A DNA stretch of 64,000 nt from Deltaproteobacteria bacterium (GCA_025363655.1 JANYDK010000037.1:70191-134190), one strand, 5' to 3'; shown: positions 9,253 through 20,170, counted from the stretch's first letter. Program-made: numbers and translations. The notes: generated from the sequence alone by a model not told the origin.

Positions 9253-9813
9253 ATGAGCGCCAGCGACGGCGTCGTGGACGAAGGGCTGGTTTCTCGGTTG
9301 CGCCGGGGGGAGCTGGCGGCGATTGGCGAGGCCTACGACGCGCATGCGCGGGCGGTGATGGGGTTCGCCCGTCGCCTCGTCGGGGAAGAGAGCGCGGCGC
9401 AGGATTTGACGCATGAGGTGTTTCTCACGTTGCCGTCCGCGGTGCGCGGGTTCGAGGAGCGATCGTCGCTGCGGACATTTCTCCTCTCGATCGCCGTCAA
9501 CCATGCGCGTCACCACGTGCGTGCGGCGTCGCGGCGGCGGGCCGTGATGGATGAGCTCGGGCACCTGCCCGAGAACCGCGGGACGACGCCGGAGCAAGAG
9601 GCGATGCGGGTCGATCTCGCGCGGGAGCTGACGAGGGCGCTCGATGCGTTGCCGCTCGAACAGCGCGTGGCGTTCGTGCTCTGCGAGGTCGAAGAGCTGA
9701 GCGCACGCGAGGCGGGCGAGGTCGCGGGCTGCCCGGAGGCGACGATGCGGACGCGGCTCTTCCACGCAAAACGGAAGCTGCGCGAAGAGCTCGAGGCGAG
9801 GGGGGTACGATGA
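9253..9813 (+). CDS. ECF-type RNA polymerase sigma factor
   Basis: 186 aa from ATG 9253, chosen because GGAG precedes it and because sigma-70 region 2 starts a few residues later; an ATG at 9205 adds 16 residues. Region 2 runs about 10-75 (AYDAHARAVMGFARRLV, AAQDLTHEVFLTL, SLRTFLLSIAVNHAR) and region 4 about 125-180 (LPLEQRVAFVLCEVEELSAREAGEVAGCPEATMRTRLFHAKRKLRE). It directs core RNA polymerase to a small regulon. The stop overlaps the start of the next gene, a membrane protein that may hold it inactive. Confidence 0.92.
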   Translation: MSASDGVVDEGLVSRLRRGELAAIGEAYDAHARAVMGFARRLVGEESAAQDLTHEVFLTLPSAVRGFEERSSLRTFLLSIAVNHARHHVRAASRRRAVMDELGHLPENRGTTPEQEAMRVDLARELTRALDALPLEQRVAFVLCEVEELSAREAGEVAGCPEATMRTRLFHAKRKLREELEARGVR

Positions 9814-10574
9814 GTGACGATTTGCTTTCGCGGGCGGCGGGCGCGCTGCGCTCTTCTGCCGAGCCGTCGTCGGAGGAGTTGCGCGAGACGCGCATGCGGG
9901 TGATGGCGAGCCTGCGACGGACGCGGCAGCGGCGGGTCCGCGTCGTGACCGTCGTGCTTCCGCTCGCGGCGGTGCTGGCGACGAGCCTGGCGTGGGCCGG
10001 TGCGACCGGTCGATTGTCCAAGGCCGTCGAGGCGGTGCGCGAGATGTTCGTCGCTGGAACCTCGGAAAAACAAGCCGATTTGCCGCCGCCCCTGCCTTCG
10101 ATGTCGACGACGGAATCACCGAGCGCTGTTCCGAGTGAAGCTCCGAGTGAAGCTCCGAGCGCGGTCGCAAGCGCGGTCGCAAGCGCGGTCCCAAGCACGA
10201 TGCCGAATGCGCCGTCGGCCGGTCCGAGCATCCTCGCGATCGCGCCGTTGCCGAAGGTCGTCGTGGAGGACGCCGCGGTCGCGGTCGATGCGCGCGATGC
10301 CGATCTCGAGGCCTACAAGAAGGCGCACCAACTCCACTTCGTCGCGCACGACGACGCCGGCGCGCTGCAAGCGTGGGACGCGTATCTCGCTGCGTTTCCC
10401 AATGGAACGTTCGCCGCCGAGGCCCGGTACAACCGTGCGCTTTGTCTCCTTCGGCTCGGTCGCACCCTCGAGGCGCGTGCTGCGCTCCAGCCCTTCGCCG
10501 ATGGCAAGGTCGCCGGCGGCTATCGACGTCAAGAGGCGCAGGCGCTCCTCGACACCCTCGACGCCGGACCCTAA
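9810..10574 (+). CDS. Putative anti-sigma-like membrane protein with periplasmic TPR region
   Basis: 254 aa; ATG 9810 overlaps the sigma-factor TGA (ATGA). A short Arg-rich cytoplasmic part (1-45) precedes one transmembrane helix (VVTVVLPLAAVLATSLAWAG), a Pro/Ser/Ala linker with small repeats, and a C-terminal TPR-like pair (YKKAHQLHFV, AWDAYLAAFPNGTFAAEARYNRALCLLRLG). Genes in this position often encode anti-sigma factors. There is no zinc-binding HxxxCxxC motif, so it is not a ZAS-type anti-sigma; the role is inferred from position. Confidence 0.82.
   Translation: MSDDLLSRAAGALRSSAEPSSEELRETRMRVMASLRRTRQRRVRVVTVVLPLAAVLATSLAWAGATGRLSKAVEAVREMFVAGTSEKQADLPPPLPSMSTTESPSAVPSEAPSEAPSAVASAVASAVPSTMPNAPSAGPSILAIAPLPKVVVEDAAVAVDARDADLEAYKKAHQLHFVAHDDAGALQAWDAYLAAFPNGTFAAEARYNRALCLLRLGRTLEARAALQPFADGKVAGGYRRQEAQALLDTLDAGP
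10128..10196. repeat. 12-bp tandem repeats in a Ser/Ala/Pro linker
   Basis: Two copies of CCGAGTGAAGCT are followed by about three of GCGGTCGCAAGC, coding for PSEAPSEAPSAVASAVASAVPS in the linker between membrane anchor and TPR region of the preceding gene. The 12-base period keeps frame. Confidence 0.8.
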
Positions 10575-10655
10575 TCCGGACGTCGAAGAAAAATCGTCGC
10601 GCTCGCGCGTGAACGATTGAACGAATGGCGACGCCGCGGGCACGGATGGATCGAA

Positions 10656-12257
10656 ATGCGACGACTCCTCGTCTCCACCACCCTGGTCGCCGCTGCCGTC
10701 GCAGTAGGGGCGATTCTTCCGACGTTGCTCACGGCGTCGAGCGCACACGCCGACGAGACCAGCACGCCGACGAAGTTGCTTCTCCGCATCGAAGGCAACG
10801 TCGGTGGCGTGACGCCGGAGTCGTTGCGAGCCGCCATCGGAGCCGAGCTCGGCGTCGAGGTCGCGCTCATCAACGAGGCCAATCGTGACTTTTCGGTGAC
10901 GGTGCGCGCCGAGAAGGGCGCCGTCTCGATGAGCTTTCGCGCGCCCGACGGTCGGCTCGTGGTGCGCACCATCGCGACGCCGAAGGCGAAGTCGTCGGTC
11001 GAGACCATCGCTCTCATCGTCGGCAACCTCGTGCGCAACGAGGCCGCCGATCTGATCGGCGAGCTCCACGCGGCCGCAGAAGCCAAAATCGCGAGCGGCT
11101 CGGCCTCGGCATCGGCGGCACCATCGACGGCACCCTCGACGGCGCCCTCGACCTCCACCAGCACGGCGCCGCCCGACTTCTTCGTCGACGACAAACCCAA
11201 ATCTCCAGTGGTCGCGACGGCGATCGCTCCATGCAGCGTCCCGCGCGTCGGCCCGTGGTGGGGTCTCGACTTCGCCCCGCGCCTCGGGAGCTCGACGCCG
11301 GACAGTGGCGCCGAAGCCGTGCGCATCGCTTCGCTCGGCGTGATTGGTACGTATTCGGGCGGCATCAAGGGCGCCGACGTCGCCGGCGCGATCACCCTCA
11401 CGCGGGGCGGCGTCTGTGGAGCGCAGATTGCGGGCGTCGTCACCTTTGCGGGTGGGGGCGTCACCGGCGCGCAAATCGGCGGCTTCGTCGCGGTCGCGGT
11501 CGGTCCGGTGATCGGCGCGCAGATTGCGCCGGTCGGTGTCGCCGTCGAGGGCATCTCCGGCGCGCAGATCGGCGTCGCCGAGTTCGCCACCTCGGTCGAC
11601 GGCGTGCAATTCGGCGCCTTCAACTTCGCGACCAAGCTCCGCGGCGTGCAGTCGGGCGGATTCGATCTCGTCGACGGCGACGCGGCCGGCGTGCAGCTCG
11701 GCGCCGTCAACGTCGTCACCGGCAAGATGCACGGCGTGCAGCTCGGCGCGTTCAACTACGGCAACGACATCGCCGTCCCCATCGGGCTCGTGTCGATCGT
11801 CCCCCACGGCGGCGTCACCTCGCTCGATCTCTTCGGCACCGAAGATCTCGGCGCCGACGTCGCGCTCACCCACGGCGGTCGCGTCATCCACAACATCTAC
11901 GGCCTCGGCGCGCGGCGAATCCACGGCGGTGCCGCCTTCGCGTACACCTTCGGGATCGGTGGGCGCATCGTCGGCGGGCCCAATTTCACGCTCGATCTCG
12001 ACGTCTTGGCGAGCTCGCTCCTCTCGCGCGGCCTCCACACTTCGTGGGGCACCTACGTCTCGACGGTGCGACTCGTGGCCGGCCTGCGCGTCGCCGAGTC
12101 GCTCACCTTCACCGCCGGCCCCACGTACAACCTCCTCGTCACCGACGATCTCGACGAAGGCAATCGACACCACGTCGGCGAACACCGATTCGACGACGGC
12201 GATCATCCCATCGTCGGTTACCCCGGCGCCACCTTCGGCCTCCGCGCGGAGCTCTGA
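10656..12257 (+). CDS. Exported surface-repeat protein, LA_2272-like
   Basis: 533 aa from ATG 10656, which has GGATGGA upstream; an ATG at 10617 would lengthen the n-region. A signal peptide ends near SAHADE. After a 120-residue N-terminal domain and a Ser/Ala/Thr/Pro linker, residues about 245-385 hold a series of ~20-residue repeats (GGVCGAQIAGV, GGVTGAQIGGF, DGVQFGAFNFA, AGVQLGAVNVV, HGVQLGAFNYG), the pattern of LA_2272-type surface repeats. The C-terminal part is beta-strand rich, ends in aromatic/Leu residues and may form an outer-membrane barrel. It follows the ECF sigma module by 81 bases and overlaps the next gene by one base (TGATG). Confidence 0.82.
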   Translation: MRRLLVSTTLVAAAVAVGAILPTLLTASSAHADETSTPTKLLLRIEGNVGGVTPESLRAAIGAELGVEVALINEANRDFSVTVRAEKGAVSMSFRAPDGRLVVRTIATPKAKSSVETIALIVGNLVRNEAADLIGELHAAAEAKIASGSASASAAPSTAPSTAPSTSTSTAPPDFFVDDKPKSPVVATAIAPCSVPRVGPWWGLDFAPRLGSSTPDSGAEAVRIASLGVIGTYSGGIKGADVAGAITLTRGGVCGAQIAGVVTFAGGGVTGAQIGGFVAVAVGPVIGAQIAPVGVAVEGISGAQIGVAEFATSVDGVQFGAFNFATKLRGVQSGGFDLVDGDAAGVQLGAVNVVTGKMHGVQLGAFNYGNDIAVPIGLVSIVPHGGVTSLDLFGTEDLGADVALTHGGRVIHNIYGLGARRIHGGAAFAYTFGIGGRIVGGPNFTLDLDVLASSLLSRGLHTSWGTYVSTVRLVAGLRVAESLTFTAGPTYNLLVTDDLDEGNRHHVGEHRFDDGDHPIVGYPGATFGLRAEL

Positions 12258-13234
12258 TGCAGCACACGGCCCGCCTGTCGAACTCCTTCGTCTATCGCAG
12301 CCTGGCGATGCATGAGCTGGTCGAGCTCGCCGAGAAGGTCGCGCCCTCCGACGCGCCCATTCTCGTCACCGGACCGAACGGCTCGGGAAAGGAGCTGATC
12401 GCCGAGCTCTTGCAAAGGCGCTCGCTCCGCGCCGACAAGCCGTTCATTCGCGTCAACGCCGGCGCGATCCCCGACACCCTGATCGAGGCCGAGCTCTTCG
12501 GCGCCGAGGCGGGCGCGTACACCGGTGCGACCCGCGCCCGTCGTGGTCACATCGACATGGCCGACGGAGGCACGCTTTTTCTCGATGAAATCGGCAACCT
12601 CGGCGCCGCGGGTCAGGCCAAGCTGCTGCGCGTTCTCCAAAGTGGCGAGTACCACCGCCTCGGAAGCGCCACCGCGCGGCGCGCCGACGTCCGCGTGATC
12701 AGCGCCACCAACGTCGATCTCGCGGCCGCGATCGCCGCTGGAACCTTCCGCGAAGATCTCTACTACCGCCTCTGCGTCATCGAGCTCCGTGTCCCGCCGC
12801 TCGCCCAACGTCGTGACGACATCCTCCCCATCGCCGAGGCGCTCCTCGCGCGTGGCGAACCGGCCTTGCGCAAGAGGCTCGGCGCCGCGGCCCGTCGAGC
12901 GCTCCACGCACACGCGTTCTCCGGCAACGTCCGCGAGCTGCAGAATCGAATTCTTCGCGCGCAGCTCGTCTCGCGCGGCGAAGAGATCACGCCGGACGAT
13001 CTCGACCTCGCCGCCCCCTCGGACGAGATCGTCGTGCCCCTGCGCGTGCCCGAGCGCTCGAACCCGGAGCGATCGCCGGAGAGCGCCGATCGCACTTCTC
13101 TCGAAGCGCTCCTGCGTGCGTCCGGCGGCAACGTCTCGCGCGTGGCGACGTCGCTCGGCGTGAGCCGACAAGCGCTCTATCGGCGCATGGAACGGCTCGG
13201 CATTCGTTGGGAGCGCGGGCTACGGGTCGCGTGA
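12257..13234 (+). CDS. Sigma-54-dependent transcriptional activator without sensor domain
   Basis: 325 aa; ATG 12257 shares one base with the previous TGA. The AAA+ domain starts almost at the N terminus: Walker A GPNGSGKE at 39-46, the sigma-54 contact loop as GAYTGA at 86-91 (GAFTGA with Phe changed to Tyr), Walker B GGTLFLDEIG near 104-113, and the sensor region FREDLYYRL. A Fis-type helix-turn-helix closes the protein (SGGNVSRVATSLGVSRQALYRRM). There is no receiver, GAF, PAS or FHA domain, so control must come from elsewhere, as in PspF-like activators. Confidence 0.93.
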   Translation: MQHTARLSNSFVYRSLAMHELVELAEKVAPSDAPILVTGPNGSGKELIAELLQRRSLRADKPFIRVNAGAIPDTLIEAELFGAEAGAYTGATRARRGHIDMADGGTLFLDEIGNLGAAGQAKLLRVLQSGEYHRLGSATARRADVRVISATNVDLAAAIAAGTFREDLYYRLCVIELRVPPLAQRRDDILPIAEALLARGEPALRKRLGAAARRALHAHAFSGNVRELQNRILRAQLVSRGEEITPDDLDLAAPSDEIVVPLRVPERSNPERSPESADRTSLEALLRASGGNVSRVATSLGVSRQALYRRMERLGIRWERGLRVA

Positions 13235-13259
13235 GGTTGCGTTAGGCTCGCTTCTCCCG

Positions 13260-14996
13260 ATGCCGAGCCTCGAGGTCGACGCGCAGCTGATCCTCCTCGA
13301 AGCGGCCCTCGACGGCGCTCGTCTCGAAGACGCGCTCTCCCACGCGCTCGCGGCGTGGCGAAAGGCCAAAACGCCCGAGCTCGCCGCGCTCGTCGAGGTC
13401 GTCGCCGCGGCAGCAGAAGCCAACGAGCCGCCGCTCGAAGCGAGCAAAGGTGCTTCGCAAGAGGCCCGCTGGAAGGCGCGCGCTACGGAAAAACGGCCAG
13501 TTTCGCTCGCGCGGCTCCTCGATCCCGTCCTCGACCGTGGTCCCAACGTCGCTCGATCGCGCGTCGCGATGCTCGAGGGCTTTGCGCCCGATCCGCGACT
13601 CGTCGCCAAATATCTCGCCTGGCTCGAGACGCCGCCGGTGCATGATGGCGGGCGCGCGCGCTTCTTTCCGACGGTGATCGCGCAACTCATCCTGCAGGGT
13701 GAGCCGAGCGTGCTCGCCCGGCTCGATCCGATGCTCACGCCCGAGACGCGCGCCGACACGATCGCGCGCATCGGGCTGAGGCCGCTGACGCAGCTGCGCG
13801 CCGCGCGCGAGACGCTCTCGAAGCTGTCGATCGCGCCGCCGCTTTCCTCGAACACCCTCGAGACCGCGCGTCGGCTCGCCCATCGGGTGACGGCGATCGT
13901 CACCGCACCGCGCCCGGCGAAGCGTCTGCGCGCCGATCTCCTGGCCGACGTCCACGCCCACCCAGAGGACGACGTGCGTCGGCTCGTCTATGCCGATGCG
14001 CTCGGCGACGAAGGCGACGAACGCGGAGAGTTCATCGCCCTCCAATGTGCACGCGCGAAGAACGGCACGCCGCCGACGCGCCGCGAGAAGGAGCTCCTCA
14101 GGGTCTACGAGCGCGAGTGGCTGGGCGCGATCGAGCCGGTGATCCTCAAGACCGGCGTGCGCTACGAGCGTGGATTTCCCGTCGCCGGTCGCCTCCTCCA
14201 CGAACGGCTCGGGCCTGCACCCTACGACGCGCCGGAGTGGTCGACCTTCGTCGAGCTCGACGTCGAGCGGCAGGCCACGCTGGCGACGGGCGCGCGCGAT
14301 CTGCTCCTTCGGCCACATCTGCGCTCGCTTCGGCGCGTGCATGGCGCACAAATCGAGGACGTCGCCGCAATCGCCGCGCATGACGCTCCGCTGCCGTGGG
14401 ACGAGCTGAGCGTGCGCTGCTGGCGAAACGGCCTCCGCCAACTTCGCGACGTCTTCGCGCGTGGGCTCGAGACGCTCCCGTCGTTGTCGGTGCTCGGTTT
14501 CGTGCTCCAAGCGCCGTCGACAGACATGCTCGAGGTCATTCTCTCGGGACCGCTCGCGACGCGGCTTCGGCGGCTCTTTCTCGTGGGAGACGTCGACGAG
14601 GTCGCCACGGTGCGAGGCCTCGTCGCCGCCGCGCCCAACCTCGAGCAGCTCGAGCTCTCGTTTCCGCACTTCACGCTCCAGCTCTCCCGAACTGGAAGTG
14701 GAAGCGGCAGCGGAATTTCGAGCGGAAGCGCGCGAGCGCTCGACCAAGTCGACGTGGTGCTCGAGGCCGCCAGCGGACCGATCATGGGCGTGGCCCGTCG
14801 CGCGCTCATGGGGCTCGCGCCGCTCGGCGTCAGCGCTTTGCGTCTTCGTTGTGACGGCGCCGGCGTCGAAGGAGACGAGCTGGTGCTCGGAAAACGCCGA
14901 GCCTCGCTCGCGCCCTTGCAGGAGATCGCAGGGCTCCTCCGGGTCACCCTCGAAGGACCGCTCCCCGTCAGACGTCCTTCCCAATCGCCCTCTTGA
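13260..14996 (+). CDS. TIGR02996-domain protein
   Basis: 578 aa, no signal peptide. Near 232-270 lies HPEDDVRRLVYADALGDEGD followed by ERGEFIALQ, which is the TIGR02996 repeat-companion domain found in Myxococcota and Planctomycetes. The segment after it resembles leucine-rich repeats (LPSLSVLGFVLQ, LRRLFLVGDVDEV, LEQLELSFPHFTLQ), the usual companion. A Gly/Ser stretch (TGSGSGSGISSGS) interrupts the C terminus. Function is unknown; LRR proteins usually bind other proteins. The last 29 bases overlap the convergent small membrane gene. Confidence 0.85.
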   Translation: MPSLEVDAQLILLEAALDGARLEDALSHALAAWRKAKTPELAALVEVVAAAAEANEPPLEASKGASQEARWKARATEKRPVSLARLLDPVLDRGPNVARSRVAMLEGFAPDPRLVAKYLAWLETPPVHDGGRARFFPTVIAQLILQGEPSVLARLDPMLTPETRADTIARIGLRPLTQLRAARETLSKLSIAPPLSSNTLETARRLAHRVTAIVTAPRPAKRLRADLLADVHAHPEDDVRRLVYADALGDEGDERGEFIALQCARAKNGTPPTRREKELLRVYEREWLGAIEPVILKTGVRYERGFPVAGRLLHERLGPAPYDAPEWSTFVELDVERQATLATGARDLLLRPHLRSLRRVHGAQIEDVAAIAAHDAPLPWDELSVRCWRNGLRQLRDVFARGLETLPSLSVLGFVLQAPSTDMLEVILSGPLATRLRRLFLVGDVDEVATVRGLVAAAPNLEQLELSFPHFTLQLSRTGSGSGSGISSGSARALDQVDVVLEAASGPIMGVARRALMGLAPLGVSALRLRCDGAGVEGDELVLGKRRASLAPLQEIAGLLRVTLEGPLPVRRPSQSPS

Positions 14997-15177
14997 GCGG
15001 CTTGTTGAACGCCCAAATGGCCATTCCGGTGGCCAGCAAAAGTGTGTAGAAAATAGGCCAAAATGCGCTCCCTTGGCCGCTGCCGACGAGTCGCACGCCG
15101 ACGATCATGACGATGAACGAGAGGCCGAGGATGATGCAGCCGATCGCCATTACGTCCGCATCCGCGCCCGCGCTCAC
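14968..15177 (-). CDS. Small two-helix membrane protein
   Basis: 69 aa from GTG 15177, whose GTGA overlaps the stop of the upstream lipoprotein gene; an internal ATG at 15150 would give 60 aa. Two hydrophobic segments: MAIGCIILGLSFIVMIVGV and FWPIFYTLLLATGMAIWAF. No family recognised. Its 3' end overlaps the end of the convergent TIGR02996 gene. Confidence 0.68.
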   Translation of the reverse strand: MSAGADADVMAIGCIILGLSFIVMIVGVRLVGSGQGSAFWPIFYTLLLATGMAIWAFNKPLKRAIGKDV

Positions 15178-16277
15178 TCTGCCTTCTGCCCCGGCTCGGG
15201 CGTCACCCGCTGCAACTCCTTCACCAACCTCGGATCCGGACAATCATCGAGTCGAACCCGCAGGCTAATGGGGATATCCAAATGCGTCGGATCGGCCGTA
15301 GCGAGGGCGATGGCAATCTCCGCCAAGGCATCACAGCTCGGCCTCTTCTCCATCGCCGCCGCCCAATGGGCATATGCATACAGACGCAACCACGTGCACT
15401 CCGGGTTCTTCGAGACGTCTTTGCACGCAGCGATGTCCGGGAGAAAAGCGGCTTCGATCTTCTCTTCGGGAATCGCCGCGAGCAAGGCTTCGATGCCTGC
15501 TTCGCTCGGCATCGTCGCGATCCCTGGCGTGCCGGCCGGCGCAGCCTCGGGGGCGAGGCGGGCGAGGATGTGATCTCGAAGCTTGGCGGAGACCTGCACC
15601 TCTTCGACGAGCGTCGTCAGCTCGTTCGCCTCGAAGACCACGCTGAGCGCAGCGTCGGCCACCGCTTCACGCTCGACCTTTTCGAGATTGGCCACTTGGA
15701 TCGCGAAGAGCAGGTCGTCATCACGCTTCGTCAGCGAGGTGTGCAGCCAGTCTCTCGGCGGCGCCTGCGCGGCGAGCACGTCGGCGCACGTTTTTCCGTC
15801 GCCCTGGCGATTGAGCATCAACACCGAGTGCGCGAAGGGCAAGACGACGGTGAACGCATCGCGTGACGATTTCACCGCGCGGAAGGCCATGCGGTCGCTC
15901 TTGGCGCTCTCGCAGTGGTCGATCAGCTTCGCGTCGTCGAAGGGATTTTTTCCATCGGGAGTGCCATTTTCCGACCCGTCGAGCTGGGTCGGCACGAGGC
16001 CGACGACGCGCAGCTCGCCCTTCGGCTGCACCTCGAGAAAATACGTCCATTGGTCGTAGGGGAGAAAGCCGATGCTCTTGCCGCTGACGTGGCATGCGCC
16101 GTAGTGCTGACCGGAGGTGACGGCGTCGAAGTCGATCGACGTCGTCGTCAGCTCGACGTGGATCAGCGTCTTGCGTTCGTTCTTCAGCTCTCGATCCTCG
16201 AAGGCGCCGCGACATCCGAAAGTGCCGAGGACTCCCATCGCTGCGAGCACGAGAATCCGCGTGTGAAATCGAAGCAC
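15174..16277 (-). CDS. Lipoprotein, first of two tandem paralogues
   Basis: 367 aa from GTG 16277, picked because it places the signal ILVLAAMGVLGTFGCRG directly at the N terminus; the long upstream extension is antisense-like. The block HYGACHVSGKSIGFLPYDQWTYFLEV matches HHGACSSLGKGFAFTPFDEW in the gene just upstream, so the two are diverged duplicates. Conserved Cys residues (GACH, HCES, KTCADV, NPECTW, RPSCDAL) suggest disulfides. Function unknown; likely periplasmic or surface lipoproteins. Confidence 0.8.
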   Translation of the reverse strand: MLRFHTRILVLAAMGVLGTFGCRGAFEDRELKNERKTLIHVELTTTSIDFDAVTSGQHYGACHVSGKSIGFLPYDQWTYFLEVQPKGELRVVGLVPTQLDGSENGTPDGKNPFDDAKLIDHCESAKSDRMAFRAVKSSRDAFTVVLPFAHSVLMLNRQGDGKTCADVLAAQAPPRDWLHTSLTKRDDDLLFAIQVANLEKVEREAVADAALSVVFEANELTTLVEEVQVSAKLRDHILARLAPEAAPAGTPGIATMPSEAGIEALLAAIPEEKIEAAFLPDIAACKDVSKNPECTWLRLYAYAHWAAAMEKRPSCDALAEIAIALATADPTHLDIPISLRVRLDDCPDPRLVKELQRVTPEPGQKAE

Positions 16278-16287
16278 GGGCCGTCTT

Positions 16288-17598
16288 CTACTTCGGCGCG
16301 CACCGCGAGACCACGCAGCGTGCGCCGTTCGCGACGGCCTGCGGGGGAGCATGGGCGAGCACTTCTTGGGCACGCCGAACGATGTCGGCCTCGCAATGAC
16401 TGGCGAGCCACATGGCCGCGAGCGCAGGGAGGGAAGTTGCCTCCAGACGCTCCACCTTGCCTTGCGTGCAGGCGTGCGTGAGGTCGCTGTAATACGCGAC
16501 GAGGCTCTCGCCGGGCGAAAGACGTGGATCGAGGGCGGCGAGGGCGAAGGCGCGCATCGTCTTGCTCGACGCACAACGGCTGGCGGCTTCGAACACCGCC
16601 AATGCACGCGGCTCTGCGAACGGGCCGCCTTCGGTGGCCAGGCGGGTGCCGATCTCGGCGAGGGTGTCGCAGGCGCTCGGCACGGCCTCCTTCGCCACCC
16701 ATCCCGCGATGGCCTGCAATCGCGCCGTGGTGCACAGCGGCCTCGTCACTGGCGCGTCACAATCTTCGAGCGCCGCCTGCAGCGCGTGCTTCCTGTCCGC
16801 CGGATCGACCGTCTCCAACATCGCGTCGAAGTTGCGTTCGGGATCGAGCTCGCCGATCGCGAGCGCCTTCCCCGGGGAGAGCGCGTCGAGCAGCCGATCG
16901 CGGAGCCTCTCGCTCAGCTCCAACCATTTGACGATGCGCGCGCGGCGTTCTTCTCCGAGCGGGCGAGATATTGACGACGTCAACATGGCTTCGCCGTGGA
17001 AGTGATCGGTGAGCGCGACGTCGGTCGCGAGATCCGCGTACGGGCTCTCGGGGGTCAGCGACGCCACCAGCCAATCGTCGGCAGAGGACACCGTCGCCAA
17101 TGCCCCCGAGCAGGTCATCGCCTCCGAGCCCACGAGCTCGACGAGCACCACCGAGAGGTCGAACGAGAGGACGGCGACGAACGGTCGCGGCGGCTCACCG
17201 TTCGACGCTTTGACGCGGAGAACCGTCCTCGACTTGTCGGCATCCGGACAGAGATCGAGATCGACGGCGCCGAAAGGGTCACCCGCCGAGCCCCGCTGCA
17301 CGCTCCCCAGCTCGACGTACCCTCGGGCGAAGACATCGACGCTCGACGGCGCCTCGATCGCGAGCGTCGACGTCCACTCGTCGAAGGGCGTGAACGCGAA
17401 GCCCTTGCCGAGGGAGGAGCACGCGCCATGGTGCTTGCCCTCGGTGCGCGCGGTCACCTGCAGCGGCGTCGGCTCGAGATCGAGCGCGGTGACGATGCGT
17501 CGCGACGGCGGGAGGTCGGTGATGCACCCACGGCAGCTCGCTGAGAGGAGAGCCGCGGCGCCGAGGAGGAGCGCTGCACGTCGACCCCTCCCGGCCAT
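16288..17598 (-). CDS. Lipoprotein, second of two tandem paralogues
   Basis: 436 aa from ATG 17598, which opens a lipoprotein signal (AALLLGAAALLSASCRGC). It shares with its downstream neighbour the order: Cys-containing GAC block, PFDEW/PYDQW, a LCPDADKS/HCESAKS segment, a TCSGALA/TCADVLA segment and a C-terminal Cys-rich helical half (CTTARLQAIAGWVAK, SACDTLAEIGTRLAT). Only 10 bases separate the two genes. No named family recognised. Confidence 0.82.
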   Translation of the reverse strand: MAGRGRRAALLLGAAALLSASCRGCITDLPPSRRIVTALDLEPTPLQVTARTEGKHHGACSSLGKGFAFTPFDEWTSTLAIEAPSSVDVFARGYVELGSVQRGSAGDPFGAVDLDLCPDADKSRTVLRVKASNGEPPRPFVAVLSFDLSVVLVELVGSEAMTCSGALATVSSADDWLVASLTPESPYADLATDVALTDHFHGEAMLTSSISRPLGEERRARIVKWLELSERLRDRLLDALSPGKALAIGELDPERNFDAMLETVDPADRKHALQAALEDCDAPVTRPLCTTARLQAIAGWVAKEAVPSACDTLAEIGTRLATEGGPFAEPRALAVFEAASRCASSKTMRAFALAALDPRLSPGESLVAYYSDLTHACTQGKVERLEATSLPALAAMWLASHCEADIVRRAQEVLAHAPPQAVANGARCVVSRCAPK

Positions 17599-17618
17599 CC
17601 TTCCCTCACGTCGTTCTC

Positions 17619-19583
<1,965 letters not shown>

Positions 19584-19600
19584 GGGCCCACCACGCTACC

Positions 19601-20170
19601 CTATGCCATGCCGCGCTTGCCGCTCATGAAGCCGGCAGGGGCGACGCCGGCGAGGGCGTAGGCCTCGGTCCAGCGCTCGCTGATGGGGATGTCGAAGACG
19701 ATCTTGTCGTCGAGGGGCATCGGCAGCCACGCGCCCTGCCGAATCTCTTCCTCGAGTTGGCCCGGGGCCCAGCCTGTATAACCTAGATATGCACTGTAGG
19801 TGCCGGGCCCTTCGGCGCGGCCGATGGCGGCGAGCACTTCACGCGACTGCGTCACGGCGACGCCATCCGAGAGGCGAATTTCACCCTCGCGCGCTTTGAT
19901 GTCGGGTTTGTAGACGATCCAGCCGATTTCCGGCTGCACCGGGCCCCCGACGCGGACGATGCCTCGATGTTGCGAGGCGTCTTCGGCGAGGCCGAGCTGT
20001 TCGAGCAGATCGCCGACGCAGGCGATTTCCTTGTGACCGTTGACGACGATTCCGAGCGCACCTTCGTCACCGTGCGCGACCATCAGCACGAGCGCGTGGA
20101 GGAAGTTCGGATCGTTGAGCGGCGGAGCTGCGATGAGGAGGCCTGGAGCGAGCGAGCCGCGCTGCAGCAT
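19601..20170 (-). CDS. YqgE/AlgH family protein
   Basis: 189 aa, cytoplasmic. The DUF179 core is clear: GSLAPGLLIAAPPLNDPNF, VLMVAHGDEGALGIVVNG, VGGPVQ, and AYLGYTGWAPGQLEEEI followed by GAW. The biochemical role of this family is not settled; AlgH was first tied to alginate gene regulation in Pseudomonas. The gene stands alone, divergent from the cupin gene. Confidence 0.93.
   Translation of the reverse strand: MLQRGSLAPGLLIAAPPLNDPNFLHALVLMVAHGDEGALGIVVNGHKEIACVGDLLEQLGLAEDASQHRGIVRVGGPVQPEIGWIVYKPDIKAREGEIRLSDGVAVTQSREVLAAIGRAEGPGTYSAYLGYTGWAPGQLEEEIRQGAWLPMPLDDKIVFDIPISERWTEAYALAGVAPAGFMSGKRGMA

Noticed and set aside
10116-12206. Open minus-strand frame of 696 codons opposite the surface-repeat gene
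   Set aside because: Compositional mirror of the repeat gene; no start signal, no motif, and the plus-strand product has signal peptide and repeats.
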